DNA from: Alphaproteobacteria bacterium
GTDB taxonomy: Bacteria > Pseudomonadota > Alphaproteobacteria > ATCC43930 > CGMCC-115725
DNA: 12,804 nucleotides
Direction of reading: 5' to 3'
Assembly (NCBI GenBank): GCA_017353855.1
Contig: JAFMSA010000053.1
Span: 1-12,804 of the forward strand
Notes under the pieces: model-generated
What the model was told of the DNA's origin: nothing
Database searches by the model: none
The model's input: only the letters and a program-made list of their open reading frames with translations
Shown: positions 7,121 to 12,804 of the stretch, in pieces
Numbering within the stretch: position 1 is the stretch's first letter
How the letters are laid out: each line of letters opens with the position of its first letter
Program-made: the position numbers and the translations under genes

Positions 7121-7148
7121 AGTGTAGCAGACACGGAGGCCTGGACAA
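7121..7148 (-). promoter_or_regulatory. Sigma-70-type promoter of the riboswitch-GDT1 unit
   Basis: On the minus strand TTGTCC (7148-7143) and TACACT (7126-7121) are 16 nt apart. They would start transcription near 7114, just before the first conserved riboswitch bases at 7108. The position relative to the aptamer is what makes this convincing. Confidence 0.65.
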
Positions 7149-7299
7149 GAGGCATGCTTGCGCGGCGACCAGGACCCGACGGGCTCGCCCCGCGCCTCCT
7201 CGTCACTCCCCACGGATCCCCGCGACGGCCCGCAAGGGCGCCCGCCTCGGACGGGCCGCGGATAAGCATTCGCATCTCGCCGCTGCTTCCCGCGTCCGC

Positions 7300-8045
7300 G
7301 GGACCGCCTGACCTGACCGGACAGGATGCCGCATAGTAGTGAAATATGATCGGCCGCTCCGTCTTCCTGCCATTTTCGGTCGATCTCGCACACGAGCTTC
7401 GTGCGCTTTTCCGGTCGGGTTCATTGACTGGCGCTCGATCTGCTTCTCGAGTTCCGGGTTGCAGTACCCGGCGATGTTCCGTTCAGAGCCGCAGGCATAG
7501 TTCTCGTAGGACTGCTGACCGGGATCGTCGACGGAGACCGACCGCATAATCCTTGCGGAGCGCTTTGGGAACCCAATTGACGATTCGATCAGATCGAGGT
7601 CGGCATCGACTTGGATGCCTTTCAGCCGATCGACCAGGATGATCGCCGGGCCGCCTGCAATCGCGATATTCCGGATCGGCAGCTTGACGGAGAGCGGGTG
7701 GTCCAGTCCGGAGCCTTCCAATATCGTGCGCGCCTCAGCAGCTCTTCCCGACATCGGGATTGTAGCCCCGGCAACCCCTTCGGCAGCTCCCGCGGCAGGC
7801 CCCTAAACCCAGGCGGGCCTCGGAAGCATCGCGCCGCCGATGTCATCCTGCCCTTCGTCCAGGATGTCGATGAAAGCCTCGCGATCGAAACTCAGCGCCA
7901 TCGCACGACTGATTTCAGGGTTCCCGAAGGGCGGGGCGCGGTTGACGATCAGGTTTCTGCCGGCGTTGAGCGGCGATTTCTCGCAGATCGCCTGCGGCGC
8001 CTGGCCTGGGACACTTTTAAGCAGCGGGATCGCAAGCTCGTAGGC
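7300..8045 (-). pseudogene. ABC transporter substrate-binding protein (family 5), decayed copy 2
   Basis: A second, diverged remnant of the same SBP_bac_5 family. Going down from 8045, the blocks are YELAIPLLKSVPGQAPQAICE, then NLIVNRAPPFGNPEISRAM. ALSFDREAFIDILDEGQDDIGG follows, then GLPRELPKGLPG, YNPDVGKS and AEARTILE in three different frames. Next come RNIAIAGGPAIILVDRLKGI, VDDPGQQSYENYACGSE, RNIAGYCNPELEKQIERQSM and a shifted EIDRKWQEDGA/RPIIFHYYAAS, after which similarity fades. Compared with copy 1 it has lost the usual D of NRDAPPF and the final DVWLDK block. Differences are spread along the whole length, so the two are old paralogues rather than a recent duplication. The start of the remnant abuts the flavin monooxygenase gene, and its end lies 150 nt from the riboswitch promoter. 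Confidence 0.86.
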
Positions 8046-8127
8046 CGGCCAATTCGCGGGCGCGTCGTTTGGCGTTGTCGCAGTTGCGAGGCGGGCGCAT
8101 GCTGGTCGTGGAAAACGAGGTTGGACC

Positions 8128-8133
8128 GGAGAG
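8128..8133 (+). promoter_or_regulatory. Ribosome binding site favouring the 8138 start
   Basis: GGAGAG ends 4 nt before the ATG at 8138. An alternative ATG at 8099 has GAGG about 8 nt upstream, and a TTG at 8069 is also in frame. The protein's recognisable N-terminal helix (PLTPEELIARARDLVP) begins 11 residues after the 8138 start, so that start is preferred. Confidence 0.55.
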
Positions 8134-8137
8134 CCCA

Positions 8138-9349
8138 ATGTCGAGTGCCGCCGTCAGCCGGGTCGCCCCACTCACACCGGAAGAGCTGATTGCTCGGGCC
8201 CGCGATTTGGTCCCGGACATCCGGGCATTGGCCGAGGAGACTGAGCGCAACCGCACGATCTCCCCGCGCATCATTGCAAAGATCCGCGATGCGGAATTAC
8301 TGCGGACGACCCGGCCAAGGGAGTTCGGCGGCTTTGAGCACGACGCCGTGGTCGCACTGGAAATCGCGCTGGTGATCTCGGCAGGCTGTGCGTCGACCGG
8401 CTGGGCAGTAAATGGAGCGCTCGCCAATGGCATCTCGTTCGGCCATTTTCCGATCGAGACGCAGCGCGAATTATGGGGCGGTGGAGCCGACCCGTTCACC
8501 TGTGCGTGCTTTGCCCCGACCGGCACCGCAGTTCCGCAGGAAGGCGGCTACGTGTTGAACGGCAAATGGTCCTTCGCGAGCGGGTGCGACCATTCGAGCT
8601 GGATCAGGCTCGGCGCCATGATCGCGCCGCCCGGCTCAGCACCGCCCTACGAAGGGGCATTTTTCCTACTGCCGATCAGTGAAGTCGAAATCGAAGATAA
8701 TTGGTTCGTGTGCGGGCTGTCGGGCACCGGCAGCAAGAACATCATCGTCCGCGACGCCTTCGTGCCAGATCACCGCGTCCTGTTGTTCCTGGATACCCGC
8801 TCCGGCAATACTCCCGGAGCGCGCTATCACCGGAATCCGCTCTATCGTCTGCCGCTGTTGGTGCTCGGTGCCACGATGCTGGCTTCGACCGCCGTCGGCG
8901 CCGCCAAAGGAGCGCTCGAGAGTTACCTGGAGATGACTACCGGGCGCAGGACCCGCGGCGCTTTGGCCGGCGGCGGACTCGCGATGACGGAGTTCGCAAC
9001 CGTACAGCTGCGCTTTGCCGAAGCGTCGGCGGCGGTCGATGCGGCGGAAATGATCCTGCTCACCGATCTGCGCAACTCAATGCAGAAGCTGCGGGGGGGA
9101 GAGGAAATTACAGTCGCCGACCGCATCCGCTGCCGCCGTAACCAAGCTTATGCGACAAAGCTCGCGGTGCAGGCGGTCGAGGCGCTCAATGCGTCGACCG
9201 GCGGCTATGGCCTGATGCTCAGCAATCCGGTGCAGCGCGCCTGGCGCGACGCCAATGCCGTCGCCCGCCATGTCAGCCTGAATTGGGACGCGGTCGGCAC
9301 GATGTACGGCCAGCACGCCTTCGACCTCGAGCCGCGCGGCCAGTATTAG
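8138..9349 (+). CDS. Acyl-CoA-dehydrogenase-fold flavin-dependent monooxygenase (HsaA/HpaB-C2-like)
   Basis: 403 residues (36-minute alternative starts aside, the frame opens at 8069) with the acyl-CoA dehydrogenase fold, but with features of group D monooxygenases, which use reduced flavin from a separate reductase to oxygenate phenols, indoles or thiophenes. Visible elements are the N-terminal helical domain (12-60), STGWAVNGALA (86-96), and the beta-domain strand GKWSFASGCDHSSWIRLGA (142-160). GLSGTGSKNIIVRDAFVP (193-210) follows, and the C-terminal block QRAWRDANAVARHVSLNWD (366-384) holds the conserved RD...H pattern. A true acyl-CoA dehydrogenase would show its catalytic glutamate and CoA-binding signature, which I do not see. 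No flavin reductase gene is in the window. It converges on the diiron oxygenase gene with about 100 nt between stops. The substrate is unknown. Confidence 0.88.
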   Translation: MSSAAVSRVAPLTPEELIARARDLVPDIRALAEETERNRTISPRIIAKIRDAELLRTTRPREFGGFEHDAVVALEIALVISAGCASTGWAVNGALANGISFGHFPIETQRELWGGGADPFTCACFAPTGTAVPQEGGYVLNGKWSFASGCDHSSWIRLGAMIAPPGSAPPYEGAFFLLPISEVEIEDNWFVCGLSGTGSKNIIVRDAFVPDHRVLLFLDTRSGNTPGARYHRNPLYRLPLLVLGATMLASTAVGAAKGALESYLEMTTGRRTRGALAGGGLAMTEFATVQLRFAEASAAVDAAEMILLTDLRNSMQKLRGGEEITVADRIRCRRNQAYATKLAVQAVEALNASTGGYGLMLSNPVQRAWRDANAVARHVSLNWDAVGTMYGQHAFDLEPRGQY

Positions 9350-9451
9350 TTTAGTGAAAGGGCGGGCACATCGCGCTCCCCCACCATCCGGGCGAGGGCT
9401 TCGAGACTGCCCCTTTTGCAACAAGAAGGTGTCCGGGTGTCGAAGAGCAGG

Positions 9452-10429
9452 CTATGCCGTGGGGGCGAGCGAGATCCCGAGCGCCGCGATATCGGGCTCG
9501 ATACGAGAGGTGAGAACCCCCACCTTGCGCAAGTTGCGGACCAGTCCGGCATGCAGATCGCGACGGAAGTATTTGCGAAACGCAGTCTCGTCGCCGCCGG
9601 CCGCGCGCTCGCGGCGGAACCGCTTGATCTCCTCGATGTCGTTCCGGTCAAATCCCATCGCCTCATACGCGGCCAGCGGAAAAATTCCCCTCAGTGTCCG
9701 GTTGAGCGCCCATACCGCGAAATCCTCCATTTCACGCCGCTCTGCAGCCGAGGCCTGTTCCACGACCGCCGGCAAGGAAAGCATGCCGAAACCCATGTGG
9801 CGTGCCTCGTCCTGCAGAATCCGCCGGCAAACCTGGCGCAGTACCGCGTCCTTCGAGGATTCGGCAAGCATCCGGAACAGCGATACGGCGAACGTTTCGG
9901 CGACGAGCTGCAGGCCGATCGTCTTCAGGTACCATGCCCGCGTGCCGAGCAACGTGTCGAAGATCTCCCTCACATTGCCGGCGAGAGCGTACGTCTGTCC
10001 CTCGAGCCGTAACGCTACGTAGCGATGCAGCACCTCATTGTGCCGAGCCTCGTCGACGACTTGCGTCGCTTGGAACAATTTTTCGTCCTGCCCCTGCACA
10101 TTCTCGACAAGCTGGCTGCACACCAGCATGGCCCCATGTTCGCCAGCCAGCAGCGTAGAGATGCGCCAGCGGCTGACGCATCGATTGAGCTCGACCTGCT
10201 GTGCTTCGGACAGGCGGTCCCAGAACGTCGTCCCGTAAATATCGACGAGATCATTTGCGATCAGCCCGCCATCGCCCTCGAGCGGCTGATCCCAGTCGAT
10301 ATCGGTTGCGGCGTTCCACTGGTCGACCTTGGCCTGCTCGTAGAGGCGCCGCATGTCCGGCTGCTCGCCGTCGTAGATATGCCGGAAGTACGCGATATTG
10401 CTGATGTCGATCTGATGCCCGCGTTCCAT
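9452..10429 (-). CDS. Ferritin-like diiron (or dimetal) oxygenase
   Basis: A 325-residue four-helix-bundle metalloprotein. Ligands are spaced as in the R2-like/AurF-like oxygenases: E97 (AGEHGAM), E127 and H130 in VVDEARHNEV, E178 (LVAETFAVSLF), and E208 and H211 in LQDEARHMGFGM. The gaps E97-E127 (30), E127-E178 (51) and E178-E208 (30) fit helices B, C, E and F of that fold. No transmembrane helix or signal peptide is evident, so it should be cytosolic. Members hydroxylate or N-oxygenate small molecules or desaturate carrier-bound substrates, and the metal may be Fe/Fe or Mn/Fe. The ATG at 10429 follows GGGAG (10436-10440) by 6 nt. It converges on the flavin monooxygenase and diverges from the hydrolase. 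I cannot name the substrate. Confidence 0.88.
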   Translation of the reverse strand: MERGHQIDISNIAYFRHIYDGEQPDMRRLYEQAKVDQWNAATDIDWDQPLEGDGGLIANDLVDIYGTTFWDRLSEAQQVELNRCVSRWRISTLLAGEHGAMLVCSQLVENVQGQDEKLFQATQVVDEARHNEVLHRYVALRLEGQTYALAGNVREIFDTLLGTRAWYLKTIGLQLVAETFAVSLFRMLAESSKDAVLRQVCRRILQDEARHMGFGMLSLPAVVEQASAAERREMEDFAVWALNRTLRGIFPLAAYEAMGFDRNDIEEIKRFRRERAAGGDETAFRKYFRRDLHAGLVRNLRKVGVLTSRIEPDIAALGISLAPTA

Positions 10430-10792
10430 TACGCGCTCCCGAATGGCAGACTAATCACAAGATATCGGATCCGCCTTCGCTTGCAACGATGCTTCCCAAG
10501 TCATTGCTTTTTCGAAGTTTTCCAGGCATTGTCGACGGAGGCGATGGTCCTGAAGGCGCTGCCGGCTGAAGCGAGCAGCTTCTCGCTCGAGCGGGGCACT
10601 CCCGGTGCTTGCGGCTCCGTACGAGCCTGAAGTACCGGGTATCCGTCCCCAGAGCTTTACGATGACAGAGTGCCGAACCGGAAGCGCCAACCTGAACTCT
10701 TGATTTATCTGTGCTACAGACGAACGGGACCAACTGCAAGGAGGCGGGCTTTCCGCTGCCGTCCGGAAACGGCAGTCCCGGCCCGGAACTGC
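10430..10792. other. Divergent intergenic region between diiron oxygenase and hydrolase
   Basis: No convincing gene lies here, although the hydrolase frame stays open upstream to 10670. An inverted repeat AGCGAG...CTCGCT (10570-10587) could form a hairpin or operator. A minus-strand fragment reading FEKAMTWEASLQAKAD (near 10500) faintly resembles the C-terminal helix of enoyl-CoA hydratases, but it is too short to call. Promoters for both flanking genes must lie here if they are transcribed; I see no strong pair of promoter hexamers. Confidence 0.45.
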
Positions 10793-11572
10793 ATGGCCGT
10801 ACAGCTTGCTGCCGCCGAATATGGTGATGGGTCGCCAGTTGCAATCTTGCATGGCCTCTTCGGCTCCGGGCGCAATTGGCAGTCCATTGCCCGGCAGCTC
10901 GCCAAGCGCCACCGGGTCTTGGCTTTCGATCTGCGCAACCACGGTGCCTCGCCTTGGGCCGACGGAATGTCCTATCGCGAGATGGTCGACGATCTGCGCG
11001 CGTCGTTGCGCTCGCGCGGCATCGAGCACGCCGCAATGTTGGGCCACAGCATGGGCGGTAAGGTCGCGATGCTCGCGGCACTGTTGCATCCTGCCGAGGT
11101 CGATCGGCTGGTCGTGGTCGACATTGCGCCGGTACCCAATCCCCCAACCTTGCTCGCTTATGTGCGAGCTCTGCGGGCTGTCGACCTGCGCGGTATTACT
11201 CGGCGCAGCGAGGCCGATGTCCGGCTCGCCAGGGCTATTCCCGACCCCAAGGAGCGGGGGTTGCTGCTGCAAAACCTTGTGATCGCGGAAGGGAAAGCCC
11301 ATTGGCGCCTCAATCTCGAGGCTATTGAACGCGAATTCTCGCACATAGTGGACTTCCCGCAGCTTCCCGTCGGTACTGTATTCAACCGATCGACGCTTTT
11401 CGTCGCCGGCGCCAACTCCGCCTATATCAGACTGGCCGACGAGGTGACGATTACACGCCTGTTCCCGCGGGCCCGGATCATACGGATCGAAGGCGCGGGC
11501 CACTGGATTCATGCGGAGCAGCCCCAGTCGTTCCTGCAAACCGTTGCAGGTTTCCTTTCCGGGTCCGCCTGA
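10793..11572 (+). CDS. Alpha/beta hydrolase, YbfF-like esterase
   Basis: 259 residues from the ATG at 10793. The alpha/beta-hydrolase fold is clear: the oxyanion-hole segment ILHGLFGSGRNW (18-29), DLRNHGASP (46-54), the nucleophile elbow GHSMGG with S86, DIAPVP with D110 after the next strand, and GAGHWIH with H237. GANSAY (206-211) contains S209. This arrangement matches E. coli YbfF, where the reported active-site residues are Ser89, Asp113, Ser206 and His234. The frame continues upstream to 10670, but that extension is arginine-rich and unlike the family, while MAVQLAAAEYGDG is a normal N-terminus. It is transcribed away from the diiron oxygenase. Probable activity is on small acyl or thioester substrates; the physiological substrate is unknown. 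Confidence 0.92.
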   Translation: MAVQLAAAEYGDGSPVAILHGLFGSGRNWQSIARQLAKRHRVLAFDLRNHGASPWADGMSYREMVDDLRASLRSRGIEHAAMLGHSMGGKVAMLAALLHPAEVDRLVVVDIAPVPNPPTLLAYVRALRAVDLRGITRRSEADVRLARAIPDPKERGLLLQNLVIAEGKAHWRLNLEAIEREFSHIVDFPQLPVGTVFNRSTLFVAGANSAYIRLADEVTITRLFPRARIIRIEGAGHWIHAEQPQSFLQTVAGFLSGSA

Positions 11573-11778
11573 ATACCGGAATCCAGGCCAGACGCGCTCG
11601 TCCTGGCGGGGACGGCAGAGCGCATGCCGGCAGCAGCGCTTCCGCTCTGTCCCAGCACCACACAATGCGCGCAGAAACAGGAACAGCGGCAGGGCGGTCG
11701 GATTTCGGCAGCAGCGGGAGATGGCGAAACTGCCGCGGGAGCAAGGGGTCGGGTCGGCATTCCGCAAGAGAGCGCCTT

Positions 11779-11807
11779 TTGTTACGATCCTTTTACGAAA
11801 GGATAAT
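11779..11807 (+). promoter_or_regulatory. Promoter-like site with palindrome in the spacer
   Basis: TTGTTA (11779-11784) and GATAAT (11802-11807) are separated by exactly 17 nt, a good sigma-70 geometry. The spacer is mostly taken up by a perfect palindrome, ATCCTTT-TACG-AAAGGAT (11787-11804), placed where a repressor would block RNA polymerase. The site is AT-rich compared with its surroundings. The hairpin lacks the GC content and T-tract of a terminator for the upstream hydrolase. Confidence 0.5.
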
Positions 11808-11835
11808 TTCGGTTTCTGTCAGTTATTCTTCCTGC

Positions 11836-11970
11836 ATGAACGATTTCTGTGAGGCTGGTGCTACGCGCGCAAGCCGACTGGCTGTCGACCTTGATGCTGC
11901 TGCAAACGCGTGGCCGCACTATTGCGACATCGACGAACTCACTGCGGTGGACGTGCCGGTCTCGCCCTGA
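11836..11970 (+). CDS. Unrecognised 44-residue ORF downstream of the promoter-like site
   Basis: An ATG 29 nt after the GATAAT box opens a 44-codon frame beginning MNDFCEAGATRASRLAV and ending ELTAVDVPVSP, with TGA at 11968-11970. It is acidic and soluble in composition, has three cysteines or fewer, and resembles no family I know. No Shine-Dalgarno match precedes it. It may be a small protein, the N-terminal stub of a gene broken further downstream, or chance; only its position after the promoter-like site supports it. Confidence 0.25.
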   Translation: MNDFCEAGATRASRLAVDLDAAANAWPHYCDIDELTAVDVPVSP

Positions 11971-12589
11971 GCGGCGGCTTTCAAGGCTGGATCGTTACCG
12001 CACAAAACCCACCGGCCTTTCGCCGGCGAACCGAAGAGGCTGTTTCTGGCCGGAGTGCGGGGCCCGGCAGCCGGGCTCGGGCTCGCCGTTGCGCCGACGA
12101 CAGCGCAGCTCAAATTGACTGCTGCGCTGCCAGCGGTTGCGTGCGACCGCGCCGCGCATCGGCGCGCTTTCATCTCGATCCTGTCGGATGGTTCCGGAGC
12201 GCCGGACAGGCGCGCTTCTCGCCGGCGATCGCGAATGCCGTGTGCAGCAAGACGGTCCGCAAATCCGGTAATAAGCGCGCGGCGGGCTCCCTCGTCCGGA
12301 AGCTGCAGCCGCTCGGGCTCGAGTCGGGGATCCGGCATCTCCTCGCTCAGGCAGGGCAGCCGCCCACCTGTCGGGTGCCGAACGTTCTCGAACTTTGCGT
12401 GAGCGGCGAGCACTTTGTACGCTCGCAAGATCCGATCTCATCGGGTTCCGGACAATGTCGTCGCGCGCCTGCGAGGGTGGCATCTAACGTGCCAGGGTGG
12501 CGGGATGTCGAAACTCGGTCTCCCGGGCTCAGCGGTTGCCCGATCGGAGGAGCAGCCGATGCGAATGGGTGGGTCCGCGTCGTCATTCC

Positions 12590-12804
12590 GGTCGAGTAGG
12601 TCGATCTGGCGGCAGCCGTTCTGATGAGGATTGGCAGCGATGCCGAAGTAATCGAGCCCCCAGAGCTGAGATGTCGCGTCGCGCAACCGCGCGCGCTCAC
12701 TCGGCTGCACGGTGGCCGAAGGGAGGAAGCCGCGTCGGTTGAAAAAGCCGCGAACCGATCATAAGAAAACAGGTGCCGTATTGGTTTCCCGAATTACGGC
12801 TTGA
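12590..12804 (-). pseudogene. Possible remnant of an ATP-grasp-like protein
   Basis: On the minus strand one frame reads CFLMIGSRLFQPTRLPPFG (about 12773-12715). A second frame reads LRDATSQLWGLDYFGIAANP (about 12690-12630) and continues to QNGCRQIDLL. In ATP-grasp-like proteins often fused to TPR repeats, a block like FLMVGxRLYPxHLA is followed by LGLDYFGID...DGRLLxFE. The order and frame change fit decay of such a gene. The match is short and from memory, so this is tentative. Confidence 0.25.

Larger units (their letters stand above)
11573..12804. other. Right-edge region without a convincing gene
   Basis: About 1.2 kb in which all longer frames are arginine/alanine/serine-rich translations with no domain I recognise, and in which frames change often, as in decayed coding DNA. 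It contains a promoter-like site with an embedded palindrome (11779-11807), a 44-codon ORF (11836-11970) and a possible ATP-grasp remnant (about 12590-12804, minus). No tRNA, insertion-sequence end or array was seen. Confidence 0.55.

Noticed and set aside
8069..8137. Longer N-terminus for the flavin monooxygenase (TTG 8069 or ATG 8099)
   Set aside because: The family-like region begins after 8138, which has its own GGAGAG. The longer starts cannot be fully excluded.
9355..9451. Minus-strand tail reading SLEALARMVGERDVPALSL between the converging oxygenase genes
   Set aside because: The peptide looks plausible as a C-terminus, but it is out of frame with the diiron protein, which already ends in a normal stop, and no family match is evident.
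10441..10560. Possible enoyl-CoA hydratase C-terminal fragment (FEKAMTWEASLQAKAD)
   Set aside because: Similarity is limited to one amphipathic helix; no other hydratase block is found upstream in any frame.
10451..11767. 438-codon open frame on the minus strand
   Set aside because: It is antisense to the alpha/beta hydrolase, whose motifs are complete. The antisense product is low-complexity and resembles no family.
11787..11804. Palindrome as terminator of the hydrolase
   Set aside because: The stem is AT-rich, lies over 200 nt after the stop and is not followed by a T-run. It fits an operator inside a promoter better.

Overview
The window looks like a high-GC alphaproteobacterial chromosome segment, possibly rhizobial or Bradyrhizobium-like. 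This rests on base composition, codon use and the protein families seen; no rRNA or tRNA gene is present to fix the taxon. It is an accessory region: intact oxidoreductase genes alternate with decayed genes and stretches with no gene.

Left part (1-3410). About 450 bases without a gene hold a 17-base palindrome and a perfect 20-bp tandem duplication. Then come uppP (undecaprenyl-diphosphatase) and an aldo/keto reductase on the minus strand. A short-chain dehydrogenase starts divergently from the aldo/keto reductase. A frameshifted RidA-family pseudogene (minus) converges on its end.

Middle (3800-8050). A 43-codon ORF (3893-4024) overlaps the GTG start of a PHBH-type FAD monooxygenase by GTGA, which suggests translational coupling. 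Two diverged, decayed copies of the C-terminal half of a family-5 (peptide/nickel type) ABC substrate-binding protein follow on the minus strand. Between them, in the same orientation, lies an apparently intact unit: a promoter, a yybP-ykoY (Mn2+) riboswitch and a GDT1/UPF0016-family Mn2+/Ca2+ transporter gene. A 14-bp alternative hairpin sits between the aptamer and the start codon.

Right part (8050-12804). An acyl-CoA-dehydrogenase-fold flavin monooxygenase (plus) converges on a ferritin-like diiron oxygenase (minus). A YbfF-like alpha/beta hydrolase (plus) follows. The last 1.2 kb has no convincing gene, only a promoter-like site with an embedded palindrome, a 44-codon ORF and a weak hint of an ATP-grasp remnant.

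Taken together, two flavin oxygenases, one dimetal oxygenase, two reductases, a hydrolase, a dead RidA and dead solute-binding proteins suggest a former small-molecule catabolic island. Its uptake and auxiliary parts are eroding while some enzymes and the manganese unit stay open. No flavin reductase, aromatic ring-cleavage gene, permease or ATPase is visible, so the substrate cannot be named.
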